Positions 40,372 through 48,962 of a stretch of DNA of 64,000 nt are shown piece after piece. The translations under genes and the position numbers were made by a program. Each line of letters starts with the position of its first letter. Within the stretch, counting starts at the first letter, position 1. This stretch comes from Neisseria gonorrhoeae (GTDB taxonomy: Bacteria > Pseudomonadota > Gammaproteobacteria > Burkholderiales > Neisseriaceae): NCBI RefSeq assembly GCF_003315235.1, contig NZ_QNRU01000007.1, positions 1 to 64,000 on the forward strand, written 5' to 3'. The notes under the pieces were generated by a model that was given only the letters and a program-made list of their open reading frames with translations, made no database searches and was not told where the DNA came from.

Positions 40372-40959
40372 TTACTTCGGGTTTTCTTGGTTGAACCATT
40401 TGATTTGCAGGCATTGGCGCAATGATTCTCGGGCGCGGTGCATAATGGTGTGGTAGTTGGACGTGCTGATACCGCACATTTGTTGTATTTCGTTGGATGA
40501 AAAACCGAGTATTTCCTTCAGGGTGAATACCCGTGCGGTGTTTTCAGGCAGGTTGTATAGGCAGCTTTGCAGAATTTTTTGGAATTCGTTGTTATTTAAT
40601 GATTTTTCCGGAGTGTTCCAATGTTGCGGCTGCCCTTCCGGCGTCCAATGCCCGTTTTGGGAAAAATGGCTTTCAAATGCTTCATCCAGCAGCTCGTCAT
40701 CCAGTGCGGTAAAGACTTTCCTCTGCCTCCCGATTTGACGTAATGCGTCAATAATTTTGTTTTTCAATATGGCAAAAAGCCAGCTGTTGACAAGTGCCCT
40801 GCCTTGAAAACTGTCGCCTGCGCTGTATGCGGACAGCAATGTTTCCTGCACTAAATCTTCAGCCAAATCAGGGTGGTCGGGCAACTGGAGCCGCGCAAAA
40901 TGCAGAAGCAGTTTGCGCGACTCCATTAATTCGGCATCGGTCAGGTCGGGTAGCGGCAT
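40372..40959 (-). CDS. rpoE: ECF-family RNA polymerase sigma factor
   Basis: 195 residues. Region 2 includes DLVQETLLSAY and NSWLFAILKNKIID (about residues 35-72); region 4 helix-turn-helix is SNEIQQMCGISTSNYHTIMHRARESL (about 154-180). Known in gonococcus as Ecf, controlling methionine sulfoxide reductase and its own locus. Here it is transcribed with bufferin genes upstream and its anti-sigma downstream, so the switch and the metal-binding products form one unit. The gap to the bufC stop is 21 bp. Confidence 0.93.
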   Translation of the reverse strand: MPLPDLTDAELMESRKLLLHFARLQLPDHPDLAEDLVQETLLSAYSAGDSFQGRALVNSWLFAILKNKIIDALRQIGRQRKVFTALDDELLDEAFESHFSQNGHWTPEGQPQHWNTPEKSLNNNEFQKILQSCLYNLPENTARVFTLKEILGFSSNEIQQMCGISTSNYHTIMHRARESLRQCLQIKWFNQENPK

Positions 40960-40980
40960 AGTATCGGGAACAAGGTAATT

Positions 40981-41727
40981 TTATGCGGATAGATGGTTTT
41001 GGCTCGGGGAATTGCCTTCCATATTTTCGGATATGGCGGACAAGGAGGGGATGATAATCCTTTGTTCAATCCAGCCTGACCATTTCCCAAGCAAAATATT
41101 TTTCCAATTATCGGCTTTAGGCATAAATTCGACAAGGGTTTGGGCGAGGGTGTCAAACGAAAGCGCGGAGGAACCCATTATCTCCAGCAGCATCATATCG
41201 AAGCCGTCCAATGTTTGGTACATCACATCATCTTCGGCGTTTCGCCATATTAACAAGGCTGTTTCCGCTTCCTGCAAATCATGGGTAACATCGTATCGAT
41301 ATTGCCGGATAAAGGCCGCAGGGGAGGGCGTGTATTTGCTGTCATTTGAATAATGAATGTCGGGAATATCCGGAATTTGTGCAACTTCTGCCAGCAATTG
41401 GGTATATTCAAAATCCATCAGCGCCAAAATGCCGTCTGAAAGCGGCGGGCTTTGGCAATATTGTAGGAACTCGCCGGGGATTTCTTGAAAATAGGGCGTT
41501 TGGGCACGCGCGTCGCGGACGAAACCTTCTTTCAGACGGCTCCATTCTTTGCTGTCAAAGTATTGCCGCGTTTCGGTATAGCAGCGGTCGATAAAGCTGT
41601 GGATATTGTTGCGTATCAGGCGGATATAGACGTTCAATCGGTCTTGCGGCAGACCGTCTGCGGCTTCGCCCCCGCGTATGGCTTGGGAGAAACGGTGCTG
41701 GTATTGGGCGGAGGTTTCAGGCTGCAC
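40981..41727 (-). CDS. bufC: BufC: DUF2063-family partner of the MNIO enzyme
   Basis: 248 residues, DUF2063 N-terminal domain (HRFSQAIRG to [21 protein letters not shown]) plus a C-terminal domain with an [17 protein letters not shown] core. In bufferin loci this protein presents the precursor to the DUF692 enzyme. The start is GTG at 41727, inside the 3' end of bufB, with AAAGGAA eight bases upstream, so the two genes overlap by 11 bp and are coupled. The frame is open further upstream but only as the bufB shadow. Confidence 0.85.
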   Translation of the reverse strand: MQPETSAQYQHRFSQAIRGGEAADGLPQDRLNVYIRLIRNNIHSFIDRCYTETRQYFDSKEWSRLKEGFVRDARAQTPYFQEIPGEFLQYCQSPPLSDGILALMDFEYTQLLAEVAQIPDIPDIHYSNDSKYTPSPAAFIRQYRYDVTHDLQEAETALLIWRNAEDDVMYQTLDGFDMMLLEIMGSSALSFDTLAQTLVEFMPKADNWKNILLGKWSGWIEQRIIIPSLSAISENMEGNSPSQNHLSA

Positions 41728-42559
41728 GGCGGTATTCCTTTCCGGCACGCGTTTGATAATCGGCAATTTTGGCAACTTCGGCTTCGAGTTCGGCAAAAGG
41801 TGGGAAATTGAAATCGCGTTCCAACAGGGTGGGAGGGATGGTGGGAAGCTTGGTGTAGGTGAGTTCGAGCAAGTCCCAAACGGTCGGTAAAACCGCCGCG
41901 CCGTGGGTATCAATCAAAAGCTCGGGGGTTTCGGCATCGTGTCCGGCGATGTGGATGTAGCACACGCGCCCTGCGTCCACATTCTCTAAAAAGGCCTCAG
42001 GCGACAGCAGGCCGTGATTGACGGCGTTGACGTAAATATTGTTCACATCCAAATGAATACCGCAGTCGGCTTCACGGGCAACCGCGTTGAGGAACTCGAC
42101 CTCGTTCATCTCGGCAAGCGGAGAATGCAGGTAGTAGGACGTGTTTTCCACGGCGATGCGGCAGCCCAAACGGTCTTGTACTTCGCGGATACGCCGCGCC
42201 GTATGATGCACCATTTCTTCAGTGAAAGGCAGCGGCAATAAATCGTAAAGATGACCGCCGTCGTGGCAGTAGCTCAAATGATCGGAGAAAAACGTGCAGT
42301 CATAACGGCACATCATTTCTTTGATGCCGTCTATCAAATCGGTATCCAGCGGGGCTTGTCCGCCCAGCGACATAGATAATCCGTGCAACGCCAGCGGCAG
42401 CCGTTCCGCCACACGGTCAAACTGTTTGCGCGCCCTGCCGCCCATTTTCAGCCAGTTTTCCGGTGCGGCTTCGATAAAGCATATCGGGCTGTTTTCGGAA
42501 AGCGAGAGAAAGTCTTCCGCTAAATCGCGGCGGTAGCCCAAGCCTGCGTGTTGAATCAT
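41717..42559 (-). CDS. bufB: BufB: DUF692 multinuclear non-heme iron oxidase (MNIO)
   Basis: 280 residues covering the TIM-barrel DUF692 family, relatives of MbnB and HvfB that turn cysteines of a precursor peptide into copper-binding heterocycles. Iron-ligand motifs visible: [22 protein letters not shown] (near residue 83), [25 protein letters not shown] and [10 protein letters not shown]. Start chosen at [13 protein letters not shown]; an ATG eight codons upstream lies within a DUS-like stretch. Enzyme class is secure; the exact modification is inference. Confidence 0.92.
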   Translation of the reverse strand: MIQHAGLGYRRDLAEDFLSLSENSPICFIEAAPENWLKMGGRARKQFDRVAERLPLALHGLSMSLGGQAPLDTDLIDGIKEMMCRYDCTFFSDHLSYCHDGGHLYDLLPLPFTEEMVHHTARRIREVQDRLGCRIAVENTSYYLHSPLAEMNEVEFLNAVAREADCGIHLDVNNIYVNAVNHGLLSPEAFLENVDAGRVCYIHIAGHDAETPELLIDTHGAAVLPTVWDLLELTYTKLPTIPPTLLERDFNFPPFAELEAEVAKIADYQTRAGKEYRRAA

Positions 42560-42630
42560 ATTTTTACCCGGTTCGGATGGCACAAAAGAATGATGTGCTT
42601 GTTAAAAAAAATCTTTGTTTGCCGTTAAAA

Positions 42631-42659
42631 AAGCCGCATTTTACTGAAAAACGCGGCTT
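42631..42659 (-). terminator. attenuator-like hairpin between bufA and bufB
   Basis: On the minus strand AAGCCGCGTTTTT pairs with AAAATGCGGCTT and is followed by a T run, 18 bases after the bufA stop and about 70 before bufB. It is a normal rho-independent terminator shape and not a DUS. Confidence 0.8.
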
Positions 42660-42676
42660 GGTTTGAAGGGGCGGGA

Positions 42677-42985
42677 TTATTTAGAACCGCATTTGCCTTC
42701 GCCGCATTTGCCTTCGGCAGATTTGGCTTTGGCTTTAGATGCTTTGGTGTGTTTGTGGGCTTTTTTTACAGTTGCACCGCATTTGCCCTCGCCGCATTTG
42801 CCTTCGCCTGCTTTAGAAGCAGCCGCGCCGCACGAACCTTCGGCAGATTTGGATGCGCCGCAAGAGCCTTGGGCGGATTTTTGAACGCCTGTTGCGTTGC
42901 TTGCCGGTTTGTCGGCGGCAACGGCGCCGGCGGCCAAAGACAGGGATAAAGCACCGGCGAGTGCGGCAGCAATGTTTTTGTTCAT
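42677..42985 (-). CDS. bufA: BufA: bufferin/HvfA-like secreted precursor with six Cys motifs
   Basis: 102 residues, DUF2282 type. Signal peptide 1-24 (AGAVAA, then DK). The mature region carries six cysteines, each in (E/Q)G(K/S)CG: Cys42 (QGSCG), Cys52 (EGSCG), Cys64, Cys69, Cys94 and Cys99 (EGKCG). The last four form two tandem EGKCGEGKCG pairs separated by a Lys/His-rich linker. In Haemophilus HvfA the EGKCG cysteines become oxazolone/thioamide copper ligands; the same is inferred here from motif and neighbours. The tandem motif invites slipped-strand change in copy number. Confidence 0.9.
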   Translation of the reverse strand: MNKNIAAALAGALSLSLAAGAVAADKPASNATGVQKSAQGSCGASKSAEGSCGAAASKAGEGKCGEGKCGATVKKAHKHTKASKAKAKSAEGKCGEGKCGSK

Positions 42986-43058
42986 TTCTATTTCCTTTTC
43001 AGAATATCAAGTTAACGAGATAAGGTTGGAATGTTTAAAGTCGGATTCCACGACTGAA

Positions 43059-43508
43059 TCAATCTTGTTTCAGACGGCATCGGGGGCAAAACCGTTTTTT
43101 CAGCAGCGTATCCAGCGACCATCCGCCCGCACCCTGGAAAAGCAGCGGGATTAATACCACGATATAAATTAAAGCCATTTTATAACCGTTGTCGCAGACA
43201 TTGTAACCCGAACCGGCGTGAACCGCAGCCCAAGCGACGGCGGTAACGACCATCAGCCCCAATGCCGACAGGCGCGTTGCCAAACCCAAAAGCAACAGTA
43301 CGGGCAGCAAAAGCTCCGCATACATGGCGAAATTCCAGTTTAACGCGTCCGGCAGCAAGTTGAACGGGAATGGAAACTGATCGTTGATTTCGGAAAACCA
43401 ATTCTCCCCGTTCCATTTTTGCAAACCCGATTCCAAAAATTCATATGCGGCAAACAGACGCAAAACCAGCATAGCGGATGCCGTCTGCCAAGTTGTTCCG
43501 ATTTTCAT
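43059..43508 (-). CDS. DoxX-family membrane protein of the bufferin locus
   Basis: 149 residues, four membrane helices (about 10-30, 60-82, 85-103 and 113-128). DoxX-like proteins are frequent first or last genes in bufferin loci, where a redox or quinone role has been suggested. Includes GSGYNVCDNGY in a loop and a C-terminal CPRC pair. AGGA lies seven bases before the ATG. The bufA start is 73 bp downstream, so bufA may have an additional promoter. Confidence 0.85.
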   Translation of the reverse strand: MKIGTTWQTASAMLVLRLFAAYEFLESGLQKWNGENWFSEINDQFPFPFNLLPDALNWNFAMYAELLLPVLLLLGLATRLSALGLMVVTAVAWAAVHAGSGYNVCDNGYKMALIYIVVLIPLLFQGAGGWSLDTLLKKRFCPRCRLKQD

Positions 43509-43856
43509 AAGTGTTCCTGTTTTTGTTCCTGTTGATACCCCGTTAGACGGATTTTGTCGGAAAAACTGACACCCGTCAGCTAATAATTTAACAAGTTAAT
43601 GAATATAAAAAGAAAGTATTTTGACGGAAAGAAAGGGAAAAAGGCGGGATATTTGGATAACGGCGGTGTTGTGAGATAATTCCCGCCTTGGACGGTATGC
43701 CTTCAAATACAATTTCCGTAAAGGAAAAAAAGAAAATATTAATTTTGATGATGATATAAAAAGCCCCCTTTAGCTTGGCTGTCAAAGGGGGGGTTAAGAA
43801 AAGCAATCCCCCCCCTTTTTTTTTGACGGGGAGCAATATATAAAGGAATGGAAAAT
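43509..43856. other. intergenic region with homopolymers between doxX and the patatin gene
   Basis: Divergent gap of 348 bp. Visible: CTGACACCCGTCAG palindrome (43566-43579), with TTAGACG (minus strand CGTCTAA, an ECF -10-like box) at 43543; a stem of AAGGCGGGA and TCCCGCCTT around 43645-43687; G7 at 43787-43793; and C8 directly followed by T9 (43808-43824) just upstream of TATATAAAGGA. No ORF. Confidence 0.6.
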
Positions 43857-44750
43857 ATGGTAACGTTTTCAAAAATCAGATCATTTTTGGCAATCGCCGC
43901 CGCCGCGTTGCTTGCCGCCTGCGGTACGGCGGGAAACAATGCCGCCCGCAAGCCGGTGCAAACCGCCAAACCCGCCGCAGTGGTCGCTTTGGCACTCGGT
44001 GGCGGCGCATCTAAAGGATTTGCCCATATAGGAATTGTTAAGGTTTTGAAAGAAAACGGTATTCCTGTGAAGGTGGTTACCGGCACATCGGCAGGTTCGA
44101 TAGTCGGCAGCCTTTTGGCATCGGGTATGTCGCCCGACCGCCTCGAATTGGAAGCCGAGATTTTAGGTAAAACCGATTTAGTCGATTTAACCTTGTCCAC
44201 CAGTGGTTTTATCAAAGGCGAAAAGCTGCAAAATTACATCAACCGAAAAGTCGGCGGCAGGCAGATTCAGCAGTTTCCCATCAAATTTGCCGCCGTTGCC
44301 ACTGATTTTGAAACCGGCAAGGCCGTCGCTTTCAATCAAGGGAATGCCGGGCAGGCGGTTCGTGCTTCCGCCGCCATTCCCAATGTGTTCCAGCCAGTCA
44401 TCATCGGCAGGCACAAATATGTTGACGGCGGTCTGTCGCAGCCCGTGCCCGTCAGTGCCGCTCGGCGGCAGGGGGCGAATTTCGTGATTGCCGTCGATAT
44501 TTCCGCACGTCCGAGCAAAAATGTCGGTCAAGGTTTCTTCTCTTATCTCGATCAGACGCTGAACGTGATGAGCGTTTCCGTGTTGCAAAACGAGTTGGGG
44601 CAGGCGGATGTGGTTATCAAACCGCAGGTTTTGGATTTGGGTGCAGTCGGCGGATTTGATCAGAAAAAGCGCGCCATCCGGTTGGGCGAGGAGGCAGCAC
44701 GTGCCGCATTGCCTGAAATCAAACGCAAACTGGCGGCATACCGTTATTGA
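43857..44750 (+). CDS. patatin-like phospholipase lipoprotein, RssA type
   Basis: 297 residues. Signal peptide and lipobox LLAAC (Cys22) predict an envelope lipoprotein. The patatin fold has the oxyanion GGGASKG (48-54), nucleophile S78 in GTSAG and the Asp of YVDGGL near residue 185; all are needed for acyl hydrolysis. AAAGGA nine bases upstream favours ATG 43857 over ATG 43848. Confidence 0.9.
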   Translation: MVTFSKIRSFLAIAAAALLAACGTAGNNAARKPVQTAKPAAVVALALGGGASKGFAHIGIVKVLKENGIPVKVVTGTSAGSIVGSLLASGMSPDRLELEAEILGKTDLVDLTLSTSGFIKGEKLQNYINRKVGGRQIQQFPIKFAAVATDFETGKAVAFNQGNAGQAVRASAAIPNVFQPVIIGRHKYVDGGLSQPVPVSAARRQGANFVIAVDISARPSKNVGQGFFSYLDQTLNVMSVSVLQNELGQADVVIKPQVLDLGAVGGFDQKKRAIRLGEEAARAALPEIKRKLAAYRY

Positions 44751-44852
44751 CGCTATGCCGTCTGAACGTATTTCCAGAAGGCTTCATCCATAGAAAAAAA
44801 TACCCGAATCCCGTACAATACGCCCCTAAAATTTTGAAAGAACGAAAGAATC

Positions 44853-45956
44853 ATGGAAGCCGAAGTAATCAACCAGCTCAACAACACCCTGAATGATTTG
44901 GAGAAGCGTAGCGAAGACATCCGCGTTTATATGGATTATCAGGGCAAGAAAGACCGATTGGAAGAAGTCATCGGGCTTTCCGAAGACCCCGAGCTTTGGA
45001 ACGACCCGAAACGTGCCCAAGAAATCGGCAAAGAGAGCAAAATCCTTGAAGGCATCGTGCTGACGCTCGACAACATCGCTTCGGGTATCGAAGACAACCG
45101 TATGCTGATTGAAATGGCCGTCGAAGAAAACGACGAAGAAGGTTTTGCCGCCGTGAAGGAAGACGTGGCGGGGCTGGAAAAACAGATGGCGGATTTGGAG
45201 TTCAAACGGATGTTCAACCAGCCCGCCGACCCGAACAACTGCTTTATCGACATCACCGCCGGCGCGGGCGGTACCGAAGCGGAAGACTGGGCGGGGATGC
45301 TGTTCCGTATGTACAGCCGCTATGCCGAGCGCAAAGGCTTCAAAATCGAAATCCTTGAGGAAGACGACGGCGAAATCGCAGGCATCAACCGCGCCACCAT
45401 CCGAGTGGAAGGCGAATACGCTTATGGTTTGCTGCGTACCGAAACCGGCGTTCACCGTCTGGTGCGCTACTCGCCGTTTGATTCGAACAACAAACGCCAT
45501 ACCTCGTTTGCCTCCGTGTTCGTTTACCCTGAAATCGACGATTCCATCGAAATCGAAATCAACCCCGCCGATTTGCGCATCGACACCTATCGCGCATCGG
45601 GTGCGGGCGGTCAGCACATCAACAAAACCGACTCCGCCGTGCGTATTACCCACGAGCCGACGGGGATTGTGGTGCAATGTCAAAACGACCGTTCTCAACA
45701 CGCCAACAAAGCCGCCGCGATGGAAATGTTGAAATCCAAACTGTATGAATTGGAAATGCGCAAACGCAACGAAGAGAAACAGGCATTGGAAGAAGGTAAA
45801 TCCGATGTGGGTTGGGGCAGCCAAATCCGTTCGTATGTTTTGGATTCCTCACGCATCAAAGACTTGCGTACAGGCTACGAAGTCGGCAACACCAAAGCCG
45901 TATTGGACGGCGACTTGGACGGCTTTATCGAAGCCAGCCTGAAACAGGGTGTGTAG
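44853..45956 (+). CDS. prfB: peptide chain release factor 2
   Basis: 367 residues; terminates at UGA and UAA. The SPF recognition motif is in [13 protein letters not shown], and the catalytic GGQ is in [17 protein letters not shown]. The frame is uninterrupted: the region equivalent to codon 25 of E. coli prfB ([14 protein letters not shown]) has no in-frame UGA, so the usual autoregulatory frameshift is missing. Confidence 0.97.
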   Translation: MEAEVINQLNNTLNDLEKRSEDIRVYMDYQGKKDRLEEVIGLSEDPELWNDPKRAQEIGKESKILEGIVLTLDNIASGIEDNRMLIEMAVEENDEEGFAAVKEDVAGLEKQMADLEFKRMFNQPADPNNCFIDITAGAGGTEAEDWAGMLFRMYSRYAERKGFKIEILEEDDGEIAGINRATIRVEGEYAYGLLRTETGVHRLVRYSPFDSNNKRHTSFASVFVYPEIDDSIEIEINPADLRIDTYRASGAGGQHINKTDSAVRITHEPTGIVVQCQNDRSQHANKAAAMEMLKSKLYELEMRKRNEEKQALEEGKSDVGWGSQIRSYVLDSSRIKDLRTGYEVGNTKAVLDGDLDGFIEASLKQGV

Positions 45957-45966
45957 TTTGAGACGT

Positions 45967-46005
45967 ATGCCGTCTGAAGCCTGTGCCGCTTCAGACGGCA
46001 TTTTT
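45967..46005. terminator. inverted DUS terminator after prfB
   Basis: ATGCCGTCTGAAGC and GCTTCAGACGGCAT around an eight-base loop, followed by T5. Confidence 0.85.
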
Positions 46006-46013
46006 GCGTTTCG

Positions 46014-46022
46014 TGTTATAAT
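46014..46022 (+). promoter_or_regulatory. promoter of rnpB
   Basis: TGTTATAAT, a perfect extended -10, eight bases before the rnpB 5' end. Confidence 0.7.
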
Positions 46023-46029
46023 CCGCGCC

Positions 46030-46395
46030 GCACACGGGACGGGCAGACAGTCGCCGCGTATCGCGTAAGGCATACGGGGAGGAAAGTCCGGGCTCCGCAG
46101 GGTAGAATGCCGGTTAACGGCCGGGCGCGGTAACGCGACGGAAAGTGGAACAGAAAGCAAAACCGCCGATGGCTGCTTTGGCAGCACAGGCAAGGGTGAA
46201 AAGGTGCGGTAAGGGCGCACCGCGCATTTGGTAACAATATGCGGCAGGCCAAACCCCATTCGGAGCAAGACCAAACAGAACGCAATGACGCTGCCCGCCG
46301 AGCGTTCGGGTAGGTTGCTTGAGCATACCGGCAACGGTATGCCTAGAGGAATGACTGTCCGAGACAGAACCCGGCTTACCGCCTGTCCGGTGTGC
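46030..46395 (+). ncRNA. rnpB: RNase P RNA, type A
   Basis: 366 nt. The conserved blocks CAGACAGTCGCCGC, GAGGAAAGTCCGGGC and ACAGAACCCGGCTTA are in the right order, and the ends GCACACGGGACGGGC and GCCTGTCCGGTGTGC pair as helix P1. Catalytic subunit for tRNA 5' maturation. Confidence 0.97.
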
Positions 46396-46408
46396 ATCCG
46401 ACACGCAA

Positions 46409-46450
46409 ATGCCGTCTGAAACCTGAAATACGGTTCGGACGGCATTTTTA
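46409..46450 (+). terminator. inverted DUS terminator after rnpB
   Basis: ATGCCGTCTGAAACC and GGTTCGGACGGCAT pair, followed by T5. Confidence 0.8.
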
Positions 46451-46677
46451 TTTAGGCTGTGTTTTTATATTCCGTTGATGCAGCCCTGATGAGTCGGACA
46501 AAATGCCTTTTACTCAATAGGACCGGTTTCCGCCCAAGCGGAAATAAACGGCTATTTCCCTTGCAAACAGACGGAATCAGGCGGGTATTTAAATGACAAT
46601 CAGCAGGCTGCCTTCCGGTTGGGGGGGGAAAGCCTGTCCTGTCGGGTGGAAACGGTTTGGTTTCATTATGCGGAAAA

Positions 46678-46704
46678 ATGCCGTCTGAAGGGTTCAGACG
46701 GCAT
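46678..46704. terminator. inverted DUS terminator of the peptide transporter
   Basis: ATGCCGTCTGAA GGG TTCAGACGGCAT with a three-base loop, 20 bases beyond the transporter stop; on the minus strand a T run follows. Confidence 0.85.
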
Positions 46705-46723
46705 CGGCGCATCGGGGCAGGAC

Positions 46724-48181
46724 TTAGTCTGTGCCTTCGAGCATTTTGTTCAATTTGGGGACGAGCAGGAGCAGCAGGAAGCCTGTGGCTGCGCCGATGT
46801 AGAACAGCAGCCGGTAGAAGCCGATTTCGTCGCCCGCCTGATAGCCTTTTTCAAACAATACGCCGCCCAAAGTGAAGCCTAATGAAAAGGCAAGGAAATT
46901 AAGGGCGACCATTTGGGTTTTGAATAAAGGCGGTGCGATTTTGGTGGAGATGGACAGCGCAATCGGGGAAATCATCAGTTCGCCTATCGTGATGGCGAGG
47001 ACGATCAGTGCGAAAACCGCAATAGGCATCGGCGTTCCGGAGGAAATAAAGGGAACGAATCCCAAAAACGACGCGCCGGTAACAAATACCGCCATAGCGA
47101 ATTTCAGCGGGGTTTTGGGTTGTTTGCGCCCCATTTTTGTCCACATTGCCGCCATGAGTCCGGAAAACAGGATGACCCACAGGCTTTGCATAGAATCTTT
47201 CCAGGCGACGGGTACAGTAAACGAACCGATGGTGCGGTTGACGGTTTCGTCGAAATAGACGGTTGCCACGGTGTAAATCTGAAACCAGACGGCCCAAAAC
47301 ATACAGATGGTCAGGAAAAGCGGGATGTAGGCGATGATGTGCCGTTTGTTGTCGGAACTGACGCGGGGGTTGGTCAGCAGGCGGGCGAAATAGGCGATGA
47401 CGGCAAGGATGACGGTAGATAAGAGGATGCCGGAGAAATTGTCGAGGTTGACAAGCCCGGTTTTGATGGCGGTTGCAAGTGCGGCGATGAGGGTGATGCC
47501 GACGGCGGCCGCAGTTTTGCCCTGTCCTTTTGAAAGCGGATGGGGGACGGTGGGGTGGGGCAGGTTTTTACGTCCCAAGGAATAACGCCACAAGCCGAAT
47601 GCCATACCGACCGCCGCCGCGCCGAAACCATAATGGAAACCGATGTTTTCTTGAAGCAGTCCGGTCAATAAGGGGCCTAAGAAGCCGCCGATATTGATGG
47701 CGATGTAGAAAATGGAAAATCCCGCATCGCGCAGCGGGCGCATTTCGTCCTGTTCGTATAATGCGCCCACCATAGAACTGGCCGTAGATTTCACGCCGCC
47801 GCTGCCCAATGCGATGAATATCAGCCCGATTAGAAGGCCGTACAGGCCCGGTGCGGCGGCAAGGACGATGTGCCCGAGCATTACGACGATGCCCGAGAGG
47901 AAGAGGGTTTTTTCCGCACCCCATACGCGGTCGGCAAACCACGCGCCCAAAATGGTGGACAGGTACACGCTGCCGCTGTATGCGCCGACAATGCCGCCTG
48001 CGAGGGTTTTGTCTATGCCCAAGCCGCCTTTGTCGGCGGTGTAGTAGAGGTAAATCAGCAGGATGCCCTGCATTCCGTAAAATGAAAAACGTTCCCACAA
48101 TTCGATATGGAAGAGGGTGGAAAGCTGGAAGGGGTGGCCGAAAAATGTTTTTTCTCCGGTGCGGGCGGGATGCCGGGACAT
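46724..48181 (-). CDS. proton-dependent oligopeptide transporter (POT family)
   Basis: 485 residues, about 14 membrane helices. The POT signature ExxER is in ELWERFSFYGMQGILL (about residue 27-42), and the second motif region GGFLGPLLTGLLQENIGFHYGF is near residue 170. Symports di- and tripeptides with protons across the inner membrane. AGGAG lies eight bases before the ATG. A perfect 15-bp-stem palindrome lies upstream at 48253. Confidence 0.93.
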   Translation of the reverse strand: MSRHPARTGEKTFFGHPFQLSTLFHIELWERFSFYGMQGILLIYLYYTADKGGLGIDKTLAGGIVGAYSGSVYLSTILGAWFADRVWGAEKTLFLSGIVVMLGHIVLAAAPGLYGLLIGLIFIALGSGGVKSTASSMVGALYEQDEMRPLRDAGFSIFYIAINIGGFLGPLLTGLLQENIGFHYGFGAAAVGMAFGLWRYSLGRKNLPHPTVPHPLSKGQGKTAAAVGITLIAALATAIKTGLVNLDNFSGILLSTVILAVIAYFARLLTNPRVSSDNKRHIIAYIPLFLTICMFWAVWFQIYTVATVYFDETVNRTIGSFTVPVAWKDSMQSLWVILFSGLMAAMWTKMGRKQPKTPLKFAMAVFVTGASFLGFVPFISSGTPMPIAVFALIVLAITIGELMISPIALSISTKIAPPLFKTQMVALNFLAFSLGFTLGGVLFEKGYQAGDEIGFYRLLFYIGAATGFLLLLLVPKLNKMLEGTD

Positions 48182-48483
48182 AAAGGTTCTCCTAAAAGAT
48201 TTTCTCTCAATACCGTCTGAAACGGATGCGGACGGCGGCGGTGTTTTTTTGTATGAAAATATCGGTTTTTAACCGATATTTTCATTCTTTGTCAAACGAC
48301 GCGCTGCCGTTTTTCGCGGGCGGATGTTTTTATATTTGTTTCAATTCAATGGATTGTATTTTAGAGGACGTGTTCCGATACGGCGCGGGTAAATCCTTTT
48401 CTGTCAATGGCTTATCCGATAGGGCGGTTTTTACTTAGATGGAAAATCACTTCCTTATATATCCGCCACGCCGAAGGGCGCAT
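48182..48483. other. upstream region of the peptide transporter
   Basis: About 300 bp without a gene. It holds a single DUS at 48213 and the palindrome ATGAAAATATCGGTT-TTT-AACCGATATTTTCAT (48253-48285, 15-bp arms). It ends at a Correia element. Confidence 0.7.
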
Positions 48484-48638
48484 TATGGTGGATTAACTTT
48501 AAACCGGTACGGCGTTGCCCCGCCCCGGCTCAAAGGGAACGGTTCCCTAAGGCGCCCAAGCACCAAGCGAACCGGTTCCGTACCATTTGTACTGCCTGCG
48601 GCCCGCCGCCTTGTCCTGATTTTTGTTAATCCGCTATA
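48484..48638. repeat. Correia element (CREE), full-length copy 3
   Basis: 155 bp, same orientation and almost the same sequence as the copies at 12476 and 26636; the left terminus has changed to TATGGTGGATTAAC and one internal position (TTT for AAA after TTAAC) differs. Confidence 0.93.
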
Positions 48639-48962
48639 TTTTTCTTAACCATCCCTTCCAACAGCCGTGCGAAGGTTTTTTTATATCAGTGGGAAATGCA
48701 ATATTCTATTGTTTTTATTGTAGAATTTTAAAAACAGATTGTTGTGTTCCGCGTTTTTGCCGGTTTGGAAGCGGTGGGGCGCATCAGCCTTTTATAAAGG
48801 CATATCGGAAGCCTGTATAAGGTTTTTGAACATATCGATCCTGTTCCCTTGCAGGCGGACGGCAGCGGCGGATGGCGAAAGGCGGGTTTTCAAATGTCCG
48901 GTTTGGCGGCGCGTCTTTCAGACGGCATGGCGGCGGAGCGTGCCGCGCCGTCTGAAAACCGT
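48639..48962. other. intergenic region between CREE copy 3 and tamB
   Basis: No credible gene. Contains an inverted ATTCTA/TAGAAT pair around 48701-48725 and, at 48916-48957, TTTCAGACGGC facing GCCGTCTGAAA around a 20-base loop, likely the tamB terminator. Confidence 0.5.

Noticed and set aside
43588-43872. Minus-strand ORF across the homopolymer region
   Set aside because: Built from the poly-C/poly-A tracts; low complexity and no start signal.
46452-46712. 86-codon minus-strand ORF with a G8 tract between rnpB and the peptide transporter
   Set aside because: Composition is non-protein-like, and the frame runs through the inverted DUS terminator.
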